Positions 16,512 through 29,063 of a DNA stretch of 64,000 bases are shown in pieces; positions within the stretch are counted from its first letter, which is position 1; each line of letters starts with the position of its first letter. The position numbers and the translations under genes are program-made. The DNA is taken from positions 1,860,001 through 1,924,000 of the forward strand of contig NZ_JBGKAD010000001.1 in assembly GCF_041361345.1 (NCBI RefSeq), written 5' to 3'. The notes below the pieces were generated by a model. That model did no database searches, was not told where the DNA came from, and saw nothing but the letters and a program-made list of their open reading frames with translations. This stretch comes from Halobaculum sp. MBLA0147. Its GTDB lineage: Archaea; Halobacteriota; Halobacteria; Halobacteriales; Haloferacaceae.

Positions 16512-17498
16512 CTACTCCAGCCGTTCCGCGAACCCGAAGTTCGCCTTCACGTCCGTCACCTCGACGGCGACCGTCTCGCCCGGTTCGGCGTCGGGGACGA
16601 ACAGGGTGTAGCCGTCGACGACGGCGATTCCGTCACCCTCCTCGCCGGTGTCGGTGACCTCGACCTCGCGGCGCTCGCCCGTCTCCACCGGCGCGTCGAG
16701 TCGTTGCTTCCCGATCAGGAACCGCTCGGAGGACTCCTGCCGAGAGGCGTCCGGGTCCAGCGAGCGGACGTACTCGAACGACTCCGCGAGTTCCGCCTGG
16801 AAGTCCGTCAGGTCGCGGCCGTCGAACACCTTCACCACGAAGTCGCCGCCCGTCCCGAGCACCGTCAGCGCCGTCTCGAACGCCTGTCGCGCCAGGTGGA
16901 TCGACCGCGCGTGGTCCAGCGCGTACTCGCCGGTCATGTTCGGCGCCATGTCGGAGACGACCACGTCCGCGGGGCGTGCACGCGGGCCGTCCGCCCCACC
17001 CGAGGCGGTGGCCCCCGTCGCGTCCGCGTCGTCGCGGTCGGCCGCATCGGCGTCTCCCGTCCCCACTGCGTCCTCCCCGTCGTCTGCGGCGCTCGCCGCT
17101 GCCGCTCCGGTCTCGATCTCGTCGCTCGCGCGGAGTTCGCTCGACGAACCGAGACTGGACGTGGTTCGGCGGTCGTTCGGTGCCGCGCCGGGGACGCCGA
17201 GAGCGGCCCGGAGCCGGTCGCGGGTGCGTTCGTCCGTCATGTCGCCCCGGATCGTCTCGACGGTGGCCGCGTCCAGCGGCTCGATCTGCTGGCGGTCGAC
17301 GCCGACGACACGTCCGGCGTCACCGACCGCCTCGCTGGCGACCTGGAGCCACCCGCCGGGCGCGGCTCCCAGGTCGACCACGGTGTCGCCGCGACCGAGT
17401 ACGTCCTCGGCGGCGTCGATCTGCTTGAGCTTGTACGCCGAGCGGGCACGGTACCCCTCCTGTTTCGCACGGTTGTAGTACTCGTCGCGGTTGGACAT
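16512..17498 (-). CDS. rlmE: 23S rRNA (uridine 2'-O)-methyltransferase RlmE/FtsJ with TRAM domain
   Basis: 328 residues from ATG 17498 (MSNRDEYYNRAKQEGYRARS). It methylates a uridine of the large-subunit A-loop with SAM. The catalytic K-D-K-E tetrad is seen as K23 (AYKLKQID), D183 (VSDMAPNMTG), K223 (FVVKVFDG) and E258 (SSERFLIGK); the SAM motif is VVDLGAAPGGW at 40-50. Residues 105-176 are an Ala/Asp/Ser-rich insertion, probably disordered, between core strands. Residues about 272-328 form a C-terminal TRAM RNA-binding domain, as usual in haloarchaea. Upstream in-frame codons to 17660 are Arg-rich and were rejected. Confidence 0.94.
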   Translation of the reverse strand: MSNRDEYYNRAKQEGYRARSAYKLKQIDAAEDVLGRGDTVVDLGAAPGGWLQVASEAVGDAGRVVGVDRQQIEPLDAATVETIRGDMTDERTRDRLRAALGVPGAAPNDRRTTSSLGSSSELRASDEIETGAAAASAADDGEDAVGTGDADAADRDDADATGATASGGADGPRARPADVVVSDMAPNMTGEYALDHARSIHLARQAFETALTVLGTGGDFVVKVFDGRDLTDFQAELAESFEYVRSLDPDASRQESSERFLIGKQRLDAPVETGERREVEVTDTGEEGDGIAVVDGYTLFVPDAEPGETVAVEVTDVKANFGFAERLE

Positions 17499-17613
17499 CG
17501 GTTCTCGCCCGACGTAGCCCGTTCCCGGAGGTATGCTTGGCGGTCCGCGGCGGCCCGCGACACCGATCCGATCTCGGTAGTGGCGCCGAGCACACTCCCG
17601 AGTACGACACCGA

Positions 17614-18366
17614 TCACTCCCCCGGCAGTGGGGCCTCGCCGAGACACAACTGGACCGCACGCGAGACGTGCCGGCTGGTGGTGTCGACCACCGGCAGGTC
17701 GGTGTCGTCGTGGTCGAGCAGCATCGCCAGTTCCGTACAGCCGAGGACGACCCCCTCCGCGCCCGCCTCCTGGAGGTCCGCGACGATCGCGAGGAGTCTG
17801 TGTCGAGAGGCCTCGCGCACCTCGCCGTGGACCAGCTCCTCGAAGATCACGCGGTCGACCGTCTCACGGGCGCTCTCGTCTGGGACGACCGTCTCGACCC
17901 CGTGGGCGGCGAACCGCTCGTGGTAGAACTCACCGGCCATCGTCGTCTCCGTCCCGAGGACGGCGACCGTGTCGAGGCCCGCCTCGTGGATCGCGGCCGC
18001 CGTCGGGTCGACGATGTGGACGAACGGCACCGCGAGCCCCGAGGCGATCGTGTCGGCCACCCGGTGCATCGTGTTCGTCGCCAGCACCACGACCTCCGCG
18101 CCGGCCGCCTGGAGTCGCTGGGCGCGACTCGCCAGCAGCTCCCCGGCCGCCTCCCACCGGTCCGCGTCGATCAGGTCTTTCACCTCGGCGAAGTTCACGC
18201 TGTACACGATCACCGGCGCGCTCGTGTGGCCGCCACGGGCCTCGGTGACTCCCTCGACGATCCCGTCGTAGTAGTGGCTCGTCGACGCCGGACTCATCCC
18301 GCCGAGGACCCCGACGGTCCGCAGCGACGACGCACCCGGCTCGTCGTGTCGCTCTCCTGGGCGCAC
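17614..18366 (-). CDS. Aspartate/glutamate racemase-family protein lacking the first catalytic Cys
   Basis: About 251 residues if GTG 18366 is used; ATG 18450 is an alternative adding 28 residues. The core begins RTVGVLGGMSPASTSHYYDGI, followed by VIVYSVNFAEV, the motif VVLATNTMHRVAD, VPFVHIVDPTAAAI, and VVLGCTELAMLL. In PLP-independent amino-acid racemases two Cys act as acid/base pair, one in LCTNTMH and one in GCTEL. Here the first is Ala while the second is kept. That could mean one-sided chemistry, another substrate or another role. The nearest recognised group is YgeA-like broad racemases. It lies upstream of rlmE on the same strand with a 115-bp gap. Confidence 0.78.
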   Translation of the reverse strand: MRPGERHDEPGASSLRTVGVLGGMSPASTSHYYDGIVEGVTEARGGHTSAPVIVYSVNFAEVKDLIDADRWEAAGELLASRAQRLQAAGAEVVVLATNTMHRVADTIASGLAVPFVHIVDPTAAAIHEAGLDTVAVLGTETTMAGEFYHERFAAHGVETVVPDESARETVDRVIFEELVHGEVREASRHRLLAIVADLQEAGAEGVVLGCTELAMLLDHDDTDLPVVDTTSRHVSRAVQLCLGEAPLPGE

Positions 18367-18577
18367 ACCGGGGGGTTCGCCCCCGGAGACCGTAACTGTC
18401 CGGGGGTGCGTGTGAGTCGGTTCCAGTGTCGCCACCCGGCGGCGTGGCATATCGGCCACAGTGTCGCCACTCGGCGGCGGCGCGTGTCGGTGAGGAGGCT
18501 CTCGCCGGCAACGTCGGGCGGCGGCAGCCGGAGACCCTGGGCGAACCACTAAGCCGCTGGCCCCGTGACGCCGAGGT

Positions 18578-18781
18578 ATGCCCGACGCCTGCGACGACTG
18601 TGGGGACGCCGTCGAGGACGCGCTCGCACGGACCGTGCGGCTGTCCGTCGACGGCTCCACCGTCGACGAACAGCGCCGCTGTCCGTCGTGTTTCGCCGAC
18701 TGGATCGAACGCTACGAGACGGAGATGAAGCCGACCGAGGGCGTCACCATCGACGGCGACGAGGACATCATCGTCGACTGA
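18578..18781 (+). CDS. Small zinc-ribbon protein, acidic
   Basis: 67 residues from ATG 18578 (MPDACDDCGDAVEDALARTV). Two knuckles, C5-x2-C8 and C36-x2-C39 (CPSCFADWIERY), should bind one zinc ion. Between them is a short strand-rich segment and after them an amphipathic helix, then an acidic tail ending DEDIIVD. A TATA-like cactaag lies about 28 bp upstream of the start, so the mRNA is probably leaderless. Similar stand-alone zinc ribbons are widespread in haloarchaea; the function is unknown. Confidence 0.78.
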   Translation: MPDACDDCGDAVEDALARTVRLSVDGSTVDEQRRCPSCFADWIERYETEMKPTEGVTIDGDEDIIVD

Positions 18782-18839
18782 CCTGCGTCCCGCCGCGGTC
18801 GGACGCGGACTCGACGGGCGACCGCGACACCGCCGCCGC

Positions 18840-19019
18840 TCACGCACCGTCCGGGTCGAACCGGCAGGCGGTGTCGACCGCGAGTCCGGCCTCCTCGACG
18901 TGCGCCGCGAGACAGCCGTAGTTGCAGTACGCATCGGTCGCCGCCTCGGGATCACCCTCGGCGACGTACACCGGATCGTGTCTCGTCACGTCACAGCCGC
19001 AGTACGTGCAGTCGGTCAC
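18840..19019 (-). CDS. Small zinc-finger protein (DUF7576-like)
   Basis: 59 residues from GTG 19019 (VTDCTYCGCDVTRHDPVYVA). The pattern CTYCGC...DAYCNYGCLAAHVEEAGL gives a four-Cys zinc site with the second half followed by a helix, similar to TRASH/MYM-like treble-clef fingers that bind metals or proteins. The upstream frame up to 19346 is Arg-rich and was rejected. It converges on the 18578 gene with about 60 bp between stops, so two unrelated mini zinc proteins are neighbours here. Confidence 0.72.
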   Translation of the reverse strand: MTDCTYCGCDVTRHDPVYVAEGDPEAATDAYCNYGCLAAHVEEAGLAVDTACRFDPDGA

Positions 19020-19400
19020 TGTCTCCTCCTCGCGTCTCGGTCGTCGCTCGCGCGTCACGAGCGTGTCGGTTCTGCGCGTCGCGCCCGCGCGGACGGCTCC
19101 GCACGTCGCGCCTGCGCGGACGACGCGGCCCCTCCGGAGTCGCGACGGCACACCACGCACCCCGTCGCGGTCCCCAGGGAGACGAGAGCCGTCGGCGCGC
19201 GCGAGACGCGAGTGAAACGAGCGTCTCGACTGCGAGCGGCGAGCGAAGCGAGCCGCGAGCCGCGCGAGGGCCGGCGGGTCGCGCGCGGTCGCGCGACCCG
19301 GCGGCGGTTGGGGAGGACGAGGCCCCACGCGGGGCCACGACCACACGGCTCGGCGACCCGGTGTCGCACCGCCCGCTCGGGAACACTGCGCTTCGCCGCC
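19020..19400. other. Intergenic region with dense short palindromes
   Basis: About 380 bp without a supported gene. It contains tandem cgcgtcgcgcc-cgcgcggacg words at 19075-19125 and several hairpin-forming stretches, for example around 19225-19260 (gcgagcggcgagcgaagcga) and 19275-19305 (gggtcgcgcgcggtcgcgcgaccc). It forms the 3' flank of the S9 peptidase gene and the 5' flank of the small zinc-finger gene, so these may be terminators. Confidence 0.55.
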
Positions 19401-21455
19401 CTACTCTCCCTCACCCTGCCCGTCGTCCTCTTCTCCCTCCTCTTCGTCCTCGCCCGCGCTCAGTCCGTCCTCGTCCGGCCGGTCCAGCGCGCGCTCGCCG
19501 TCGTGGTACGGCGAGTAGCCGTCGAACCACCGGACGATCCGCTCGATCCGGTCGACGACGTGGGCCGGCTCGCCCGACCGCGACAGCTCGTGGCCCTCGC
19601 GCGGGTACCGCACCAACCGCGTGTCCACGCCGTGTTTCCGGAGGATCCGGTGGAATAACTCCGCCGTGTTCGCCGGCGTCCGGTAGTCGTCGTCCGAGTG
19701 GACCACCAACGTCGGCGTGTCCACCGCGTCCGCGTGCGCCACCGGCGACTGCTCCCACAGGAACGCCGGCTCCTCCCACGGCGTCGTGTCGTAGTCCCCC
19801 TCAACCAGCTTGTACGCGCCGTCCGTCGACCCGTAGAACCCCGTCAGGTCGTACACCCCGCGCTGGGAGACGGCCGCCGTGAACCGATCCGTCTGGCCCA
19901 CCAGCCACGAGGTCATGTACCCGCCGAAGGAGCCGCCCGTGAGGAACACGCTCGACTCGTCGACGTACGACCGCTCCGCGACCGCCTCGACGCCGGCCAT
20001 CACGTCCGTCGCCGTCACCTCACCCCAGTTCCGCTCGATCGCCTGCGAGTACGCCTCCCCGTACCCGGTCGAGCCACGCGGGTTCGACCAGAAGACGACG
20101 TACCCCCGCGCCGCGAGCGTCTGGAACTCGTGCCACATCGTTCCCGACGTGGTCCACATCGCGTGTGGCCCACCGTGGATCTCGACCGCCAACGGGTACG
20201 TCTCCGTCTCGTCGAACGCCGGCGGTGTCAGGACCCACCCGTCCACCTCCCCCTGCTCGGAGGTGATCGTGATCGACTCCGGTTCCTGCACGTCGACGGT
20301 CTCAAGGTACGCCTCGTTCATCTCCGTCAGCCGCCGCTCCTCGCCGTCCGCGACGACGAACACGTCTCCCGGGTGGTCCCACTCGCTGCGCGCGAGCGCC
20401 ACCGCGTCCTCGCCCACCGAGGCCGCCGACACCGCACCGCCGCGGTACTCTCGCTCCGGTTCCTCGCTGGCGTCACCCGGCGCACTCCACAGACTCGTCG
20501 CCCCCTCGTCGGGCGTGGTGAAGTACACCCGCTCCTCGTCGGGACCCCACTGTGGCGCCGCCTCGTAGCCGAGCGTCCGATCGAGGTCCGCCGTCACCTC
20601 GTGGCAGGTGGCCGTCTCCCGGTCGTACACGTGCAACTCCGTCTGTTCGATGGACGCCCGCCCCGGCTCGGTGTACAGGTGTGCGATCCGGTGGTCCGTC
20701 GTCACCGCGAGCGCCGCTCCCCAGCCGGCGCCCCGGTACACGTCTGTCGTCTCCTCCGTGTCGGTGTCGTACGCGACGATGTCGTACTCGTCGCTGTCGT
20801 CGGGGTCCACGCCTACCTTCTCCGCAGTGAAGTACAGCGTCGTCCCGTCGCCCCACGCTGGTGCCGCGTGCTCGTGCGGTTCCTCGGTGACACGTGTCAC
20901 GTCACCCGTCTCGATTTCGACGGTGTACACCTGTGTGTACGCGCCGTCGAAGTACCGCTCCGCTGACCGGTACACCGTCCGGTCGATCACTCGTGGGTCC
21001 GGTTCCTCCGGGTCGTACTCGTCCGGGACCGAGATGTCTCTCTCGGCCGCGCGATCGTCCTCGTGGACGCGCTGACAGAACGCGATTCGCGTGCCATCCG
21101 GACTCCACGCGATCGACGAGACGCCACCGACCACCTCGGTCACCTGTCGCGCCTCGCCACCATCACTCGGGAGGACCCACAACTGTTGTCTGTCGTCGTC
21201 TGCCCCGCGCGTCGACGTGAACGCCAGTCGGTCGCCGGACGGTGACCACCGTGGCTCGGCGTCGCGCCCCTCCGCCAGCGTGAACCGCCGGGTGTCTCCG
21301 TCGTCAAGGTCGGCCACGTACACCGTCGACTCGTACTGCTCGTCGTCTTCTGGCTGCACACGGGTGAACGCTACCCGCTCCTCCTCGTCGTGGAGATCGA
21401 CACTCCCCGGTTTCGCCAGCTCGTGGTAGTCCGCCGCTCGAATTCGACTCGTCAC
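19401..21455 (-). CDS. S9 family prolyl-oligopeptidase-type serine peptidase
   Basis: About 684 residues from GTG 21455 (VTSRIRAADYHELAKPGSVD). Such enzymes cleave short peptides or remove acylated N-terminal residues in the cytoplasm. The first 400 residues are a beta-propeller with repeated blades (PRWSPSGDRLAFTSTRG, SIAWSPDGTRIAFCQR). The C-terminal alpha/beta hydrolase has the nucleophile in TGGSFGGYMTSWL, the acid in VVHSDDDYRTP and the His in PREGHELSRSG. An Asp/Glu/Gly-rich tail ends the protein. Two other starts are possible (21476, 21530), but 21530 would run into the tRNA-Cys gene. No signal peptide is seen. Confidence 0.92.
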   Translation of the reverse strand: MTSRIRAADYHELAKPGSVDLHDEEERVAFTRVQPEDDEQYESTVYVADLDDGDTRRFTLAEGRDAEPRWSPSGDRLAFTSTRGADDDRQQLWVLPSDGGEARQVTEVVGGVSSIAWSPDGTRIAFCQRVHEDDRAAERDISVPDEYDPEEPDPRVIDRTVYRSAERYFDGAYTQVYTVEIETGDVTRVTEEPHEHAAPAWGDGTTLYFTAEKVGVDPDDSDEYDIVAYDTDTEETTDVYRGAGWGAALAVTTDHRIAHLYTEPGRASIEQTELHVYDRETATCHEVTADLDRTLGYEAAPQWGPDEERVYFTTPDEGATSLWSAPGDASEEPEREYRGGAVSAASVGEDAVALARSEWDHPGDVFVVADGEERRLTEMNEAYLETVDVQEPESITITSEQGEVDGWVLTPPAFDETETYPLAVEIHGGPHAMWTTSGTMWHEFQTLAARGYVVFWSNPRGSTGYGEAYSQAIERNWGEVTATDVMAGVEAVAERSYVDESSVFLTGGSFGGYMTSWLVGQTDRFTAAVSQRGVYDLTGFYGSTDGAYKLVEGDYDTTPWEEPAFLWEQSPVAHADAVDTPTLVVHSDDDYRTPANTAELFHRILRKHGVDTRLVRYPREGHELSRSGEPAHVVDRIERIVRWFDGYSPYHDGERALDRPDEDGLSAGEDEEEGEEDDGQGEGE

Positions 21456-21524
21456 ACTCGTCGGTGGGCACGTCACGAGATGAGCCTTCTGGACCCGGCG
21501 CTGTGCGGGTCGTCGATCGAGAGA

Positions 21525-21600
21525 AGCCACGGGCCGGATTTGAACCGGCGTAGAACGGCTCTGCAGGCCGTCGCGTCTGACCGAACTCTGCCACCGTGGC
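21525..21600 (-). tRNA. tRNA-Cys (GCA)
   Basis: A 76-nt cloverleaf on the minus strand: acceptor GCCACGG/CCGTGGC with discriminator T, anticodon arm ACGGC-CT-GCA-GA-GCCGT, T arm CCGGTTCAAATCCGG. A tRNA-Cys following 5S rRNA is the usual haloarchaeal rRNA operon ending. CCA is not encoded. Confidence 0.95.
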
Positions 21601-21626
21601 GCGTCTGCTAGTGATCGTGGGAGTGG

Positions 21627-21636
21627 ATTAAACGTA
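21627..21636 (-). promoter_or_regulatory. TATA-like element before tRNA-Cys
   Basis: On the minus strand the sequence gtttaatcc lies about 27-35 bp before the tRNA-Cys 5' end and after the 5S terminator hairpin, so the tRNA could have its own promoter. Confidence 0.5.
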
Positions 21637-21663
21637 GCGGTCCACGACGACCGCTACACACGC

Positions 21664-21699
21664 AAAAAGCCCGGCAGAGGAGGTGTCCTCTGCCGGGCT
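21664..21699 (-). terminator. Hairpin plus T-run downstream of 5S rRNA
   Basis: Perfect 14-bp stem (21668-21681 with 21686-21699, agcccggcagagga) with a four-base loop, followed on the minus strand by five T. It lies between 5S rRNA and tRNA-Cys and should end most rRNA transcripts. Confidence 0.82.
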
Positions 21700-21710
21700 C
21701 TGTATGAGTG

Positions 21711-21831
21711 GTAGGCGGCGAACCGGATTTCCCAGAGACTCTCGTACTCCAGTACTCGCCGGAACGCTGGTGGGCTTAACTTCCGTGTTCGGAATGGGTA
21801 CGGGTGTCGCCCCACCGCTGTGGCCGCCCGA
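21711..21831 (-). rRNA. 5S ribosomal RNA
   Basis: On the minus strand the sequence carries the diagnostic blocks GCGGCCACAGCGGTGGGG, CCCGTACCCATTCCGAACAC, GGAAGTTAAGCCCACC and CTGGGAAATCCGGTTCGCC. Terminal pairing of GGCGGC with GCCGCC closes helix I. Ends are set by this helix and may be off by a few bases. Confidence 0.95.
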
Positions 21832-21876
21832 AGGCCGACCATCGGGAACGATCCGATGTGTGCCAACGTCGGTTGG

Positions 21877-21901
21877 AAACCGTGCGTACGTGCAATCCAG
21901 A
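21877..21901 (-). other. Pre-23S rRNA processing stem, 3' arm
   Basis: This 25-nt stretch is the reverse complement, with one mismatch, of 24885-24909 on the other side of 23S. The two pair to form the helix that holds the ends of pre-23S rRNA; the adjoining gggccc and cgggccc bulge region fits a bulge-helix-bulge site cut by tRNA-splicing endonuclease. Confidence 0.82.
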
Positions 21902-21936
21902 AACCGCCTGGGCCCGTTCTCACGGGTACAGTGCAT

Positions 21937-24848
<2,912 letters not shown>

Positions 24849-24884
24849 TGACACTGTAGCCCGTAAAAACGGGCCCAGTTGACG

Positions 24885-24909
24885 TCTGGATTGCACGTAC
24901 ACACGGTTT
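24885..24909 (-). other. Pre-23S rRNA processing stem, 5' arm
   Basis: Pairs with 21877-21901 (see that entry). The neighbouring 24860-24877 hairpin (cccgtaaaaacggg) lies inside the stem near the mature 23S 5' end. Confidence 0.82.
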
Positions 24910-25054
24910 CATCACACGCCCCAGCACTTTACTGGGCGCGAGTTCAACCCTTCCCACTCACGTTCGCACGGAGTGGTGCATCGGTCTTGTCTGGATATCC
25001 GGGTACTGCCTTGCCCCGTATAAGGGGCACGGTTCGTCCCGAACACCCACTGAG

Positions 25055-25126
25055 TGGACCCACTGGGATTCGAACCCAGGGCATCCTCCTTGCAAAGGAG
25101 GCACTCTACCACTGAGCTATGGGCCC
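25055..25126 (-). tRNA. tRNA-Ala (UGC) in the 16S-23S spacer
   Basis: 72 nt on the minus strand: acceptor GGGCCCA/TGGGTCC with discriminator A, anticodon arm CCTCC-TT-TGC-AA-GGAGG, T arm CTGGGTTCGAATCCCAG. Its place between 16S and 23S is standard for haloarchaea. Confidence 0.97.
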
Positions 25127-25140
25127 ATCCCCTGCGGGAT

Positions 25141-25192
25141 GGCGAGCTTCGACAGTTCGTAGGTGCCCGATCGGCGTCGTCGAACGGACCGA
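25141..25192 (-). other. Pre-16S rRNA processing stem, 3' arm
   Basis: The minus-strand RNA here pairs over about 50 nt, with a few mismatches, with 26739-26788 upstream of 16S. Shared words include agcttcgacagttcg, ccgatcgg and cgaacggaccga. The helix brackets the 16S precursor. Confidence 0.8.
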
Positions 25193-25230
25193 ACGAGGTG
25201 GGCCAGGGCGTCGCCCTGGTCCCGATCAGT

Positions 25231-26702
<1,472 letters not shown>

Positions 26703-26738
26703 GTGCCTCCGTGTGGAGGCGGGTGGCGGAATCGCTAT

Positions 26739-26788
26739 CGGTCCGTTCGGTGACACCGATCGGGTGGCACCGAACTGTCGAAGCTCAC
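26739..26788 (-). other. Pre-16S rRNA processing stem, 5' arm
   Basis: Complementary partner of 25141-25192; together they form the long helix around pre-16S. Confidence 0.8.
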
Positions 26789-26861
26789 ATCAGATACCGT
26801 CTTGCGGCGGACCGCAGGGGCGGAATCCTCATCTCTTCCGGATCTGAACCATGTCCGGGAA

Positions 26862-27172
26862 GGGACTTGAACCCTTCGGACTTCGTTCGATCCGACCACC
26901 GAGCCCGTGAGGGGTCGGCGGCTCGTGCGTATCCCAACCGAGGAGACGTTTGGGCTTAAGCCCTTCGAACCTCGGGTGGCGTCCGGAGCGTCGGGGGAGA
27001 CCCCGACGCCGTCGGACGGATTTGCTTCGCATTCCCACCTGAGTGCCCGACGGGGTTTAACCCCGTCGAACGCGAGCGGGAACGCGTCGTCGCCGGGGGA
27101 GTACCGCACGTCCCGGCGCGACCTTCGCATTCCAACCGAAGGCAGGGGAATGTATAAGCTCGTTGTTTCGAC
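26862..27172 (-). promoter_or_regulatory. Tandem rRNA promoter array (four elements)
   Basis: Four similar elements lie upstream of 16S at 26862-26880, 26952-26970, 27052-27071 and 27151-27172, about 90-100 bp apart. On the minus strand they read ttcgaagggcttaagccc, ttcgacggggttaaacccc and gtcgaaacaacgagcttata, with the proximal one a weaker version. They resemble the TTCGA-n-TTTA consensus of haloarchaeal rRNA promoters. Three are followed about 20 bp later by ggttgggatacg, aggtgggaatgcgaa or cggttggaatgcgaa, the probable start-site motif. Multiple promoters allow growth-rate-dependent output. Confidence 0.8.
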
Positions 27173-27175
27173 CCC

Positions 27176-27490
27176 GCCACGTCAAGCGGTTTCACGCCAC
27201 TCGACCGGTGAAGGATCGTGTCGTATAGAGGGTTATTTCGGGTGCAGACGGGGTGGTGCCCGGTCGACTACGGAGGAGAGGGGAGAGACACCGATCGCTC
27301 GAGAGCAGGAACCATCGGCACGCCGCCACGTCGCAGTCCTCGAGAGTGTCGCGCGGTTGGAGACCGGCTGGTCGTCCCACGCGCGTACGTGTGGTCACGC
27401 CGGGTGAGACCGCGCACAGGGAGACAACGGGCCGTTCGGGACAAAGCTGTCGCTCGGCGGCTGGGAGTCAAAGAACGCGATCGCGACCGA
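27176..27490. other. Intergenic region upstream of the rRNA promoters
   Basis: No gene is supported. A minus-strand cgaaataaccctctatac at 27219-27239 could be a further distal promoter. The rest is unremarkable spacer up to the MC1 gene. Confidence 0.4.
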
Positions 27491-27492
27491 CC

Positions 27493-27801
27493 TCACTCGT
27501 CGAGGTGCTCGATACCCTTCTTCGAGACGTTCGCCTCGGTGATCTCGTCGGGCATCCAGTCGGGTTTGTTGTCTGGGGCAGTCTCTTCCCAGGCCCACCC
27601 GTCGTATATGTGTACCTTGTCGGTTCCCTTCTCGCGGAGCCTGAGCTCCGTCTCGTCTGCAGCGTCTTCGGACCCCGCCGGATCGAGCCGGCGAGCGGCC
27701 TTCAACGCGGCCTGACGCGGTGTGTTACCCGAGAAGACACTCTGTTCGTCACCGTCCCCCTCGCGCAGGGCGAAGTTCCGCTTGCCGTCGTCACGTACCA
27801 T
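27493..27801 (-). CDS. Non-histone chromosomal protein MC1
   Basis: 102 residues from ATG 27801 (MVRDDGKRNFALREGDGDEQ). MC1 is a small architectural DNA-binding protein that bends and compacts archaeal DNA. Family landmarks are KRNFALR, SVFSGNTPRQAALKAARRLDP, ELRLREKGTDKVHIYDGWAWEE and KPDWMPDEITEANVSKKGIEHLDE. The haloarchaeal form is more acidic than the methanogen one. A short leader with ggaggcgag precedes the start, and a minus-strand TATA element is at 27838-27847. It diverges from trmG10 with shared upstream DNA. Confidence 0.95.
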   Translation of the reverse strand: MVRDDGKRNFALREGDGDEQSVFSGNTPRQAALKAARRLDPAGSEDAADETELRLREKGTDKVHIYDGWAWEETAPDNKPDWMPDEITEANVSKKGIEHLDE

Positions 27802-27837
27802 GGTTCTCGCCTCCGTGTGATTCCAACACACACTGCG

Positions 27838-27887
27838 GCATAAAGATACCGGGGGAAAGCCGTCGCCCTCTTGCGGTTACTTATATA
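27838..27887. promoter_or_regulatory. Divergent promoters for MC1 and trmG10
   Basis: Minus-strand tatctttatgcc (27837-27848) lies about 40 bp before the MC1 ATG. Plus-strand acttatatac (27879-27888) would start transcription near 27909-27912 for trmG10. Confidence 0.6.
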
Positions 27888-28034
27888 CTCTCGGGTGTCG
27901 AGCGCGCGATGGTCGCTCGTCTAGCGTCCGGACGGGTGTGGAACACCCGAGAGCGGCGGAGGCAGGGGACTGCTGGCTCGGCCGTTCGAGGGGACGAGCG
28001 AGGGGTTGAAGCCGCGGTCGGACGGACTCCGAGT

Positions 28035-29063
28035 GTGTACGCGTTGGAACTGGTCGGCGAGGAGGACGCGTTCGCGGCACGAGAGGCGTCGACTGCGGCG
28101 GGTGGCGTCGAGCGAGTCGCGCCGGGGCTCGCGACCGCGCGGTCGGTCGACCGGGAACGGCTCGAACGGGTGGCGTACACGCGCGCCGCGAGTCGACTCC
28201 TCGCGGAGACGGACGCGAGCGTCGAGGGCGCGCGCGCGGCCGCGACGACCGCGAGTCTCGGTGACCGGACCGGATCCGTCGCCGTTCGAGCCAGAGACGT
28301 GCGTGCGACCGCGGGCGTCTCGACGACCGAGGCGGAGCGCGCGGTCGGTGGTGTCCTCGTCGACCGCGGGTTCGAGGTCGACCTCGACGATCCCGACCAC
28401 GAGTTCCGGGTGTTGTTCGCCGGTGACACCTGTCTCCTCGGGTGGCTCGCGGTCGAGTCGAACCGCGATTACGGGAGTCGGAAACCGACGGACAGGCCGT
28501 TCTTCCAGCCCGGGAGTATGGATCCGCTCGACGCACGTGCGTACGCGAACCTCGCCGGAGCGGGCCCAGGTCGGACCGTCCTCGACCCGATGTGTGGGAC
28601 TGGTGGACTCCTCGTCGAGGCGGGACTCGCCGGGAGTCGCGTCGTAGGTGTCGACGCACAGTCGAAGATGGTCCGCGGGAGTCGCGAGAACCTCGAGGCG
28701 TACCTCGACGGCGGCTACGACGTGGTCCGTGGAGACGCGACGCGGCTCCCGGTCGCGGACGGTGCGGTCGACGGGGTCGTCGTCGACGCGCCGTACGGGC
28801 GGCAGTCGAAGATCGCGGGCCACGAGCTCGACGAGTTGCTCCGGGAGGCACTCGGGGAGTTCCGCCGCGTCGCGCCGCGGTGCGTCCTCGTCGCGGACCG
28901 CCGGTGGACCGACGCCGCGCGCGAGGCCGGGTGGCACGTCGAACGCGTGTTCGAGCGCCGCGTCCACCGCTCGCTGGTGAGACACGTCCACCTCCTCGAC
29001 ACCGAGCCCGACGAGCAGAGCGTGCCGGCGAGAGCGCTCGGAGCCGACGACGACCAGGCGTGA
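28035..29063 (+). CDS. tRNA (guanine(10)-N2)-dimethyltransferase TrmG10
   Basis: 342 residues from GTG 28035 (VYALELVGEEDAFAAREAST). It dimethylates G10 of tRNA with SAM. The N-terminal 150 residues are a THUMP-type domain; the Rossmann methyltransferase follows with TVLDPMCGTGGLLVEAGLAG (SAM binding), VVGVDAQSKMV, VVRGDATRLPVADG and the catalytic VVDAPYGRQSKI (D/N-P-P-Y-like). An in-frame ATG at 27909 sits where a leaderless transcript would begin, and using it would add 42 Arg-rich residues not typical of the family; both starts are possible. Ends just before a repeat-rich spacer. Confidence 0.9.
   Translation: MYALELVGEEDAFAAREASTAAGGVERVAPGLATARSVDRERLERVAYTRAASRLLAETDASVEGARAAATTASLGDRTGSVAVRARDVRATAGVSTTEAERAVGGVLVDRGFEVDLDDPDHEFRVLFAGDTCLLGWLAVESNRDYGSRKPTDRPFFQPGSMDPLDARAYANLAGAGPGRTVLDPMCGTGGLLVEAGLAGSRVVGVDAQSKMVRGSRENLEAYLDGGYDVVRGDATRLPVADGAVDGVVVDAPYGRQSKIAGHELDELLREALGEFRRVAPRCVLVADRRWTDAAREAGWHVERVFERRVHRSLVRHVHLLDTEPDEQSVPARALGADDDQA

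Noticed and set aside
21456-21530. Longer N-terminus of the S9 peptidase from 21530
   Set aside because: It would overlap the tRNA-Cys gene and adds residues not typical of the family.
27909-28034. Longer TrmG10 starting at ATG 27909
   Set aside because: Promoter spacing would allow a leaderless start there, but the extra 42 residues are Arg-rich and unlike the acidic proteins of the window; kept as an alternative.
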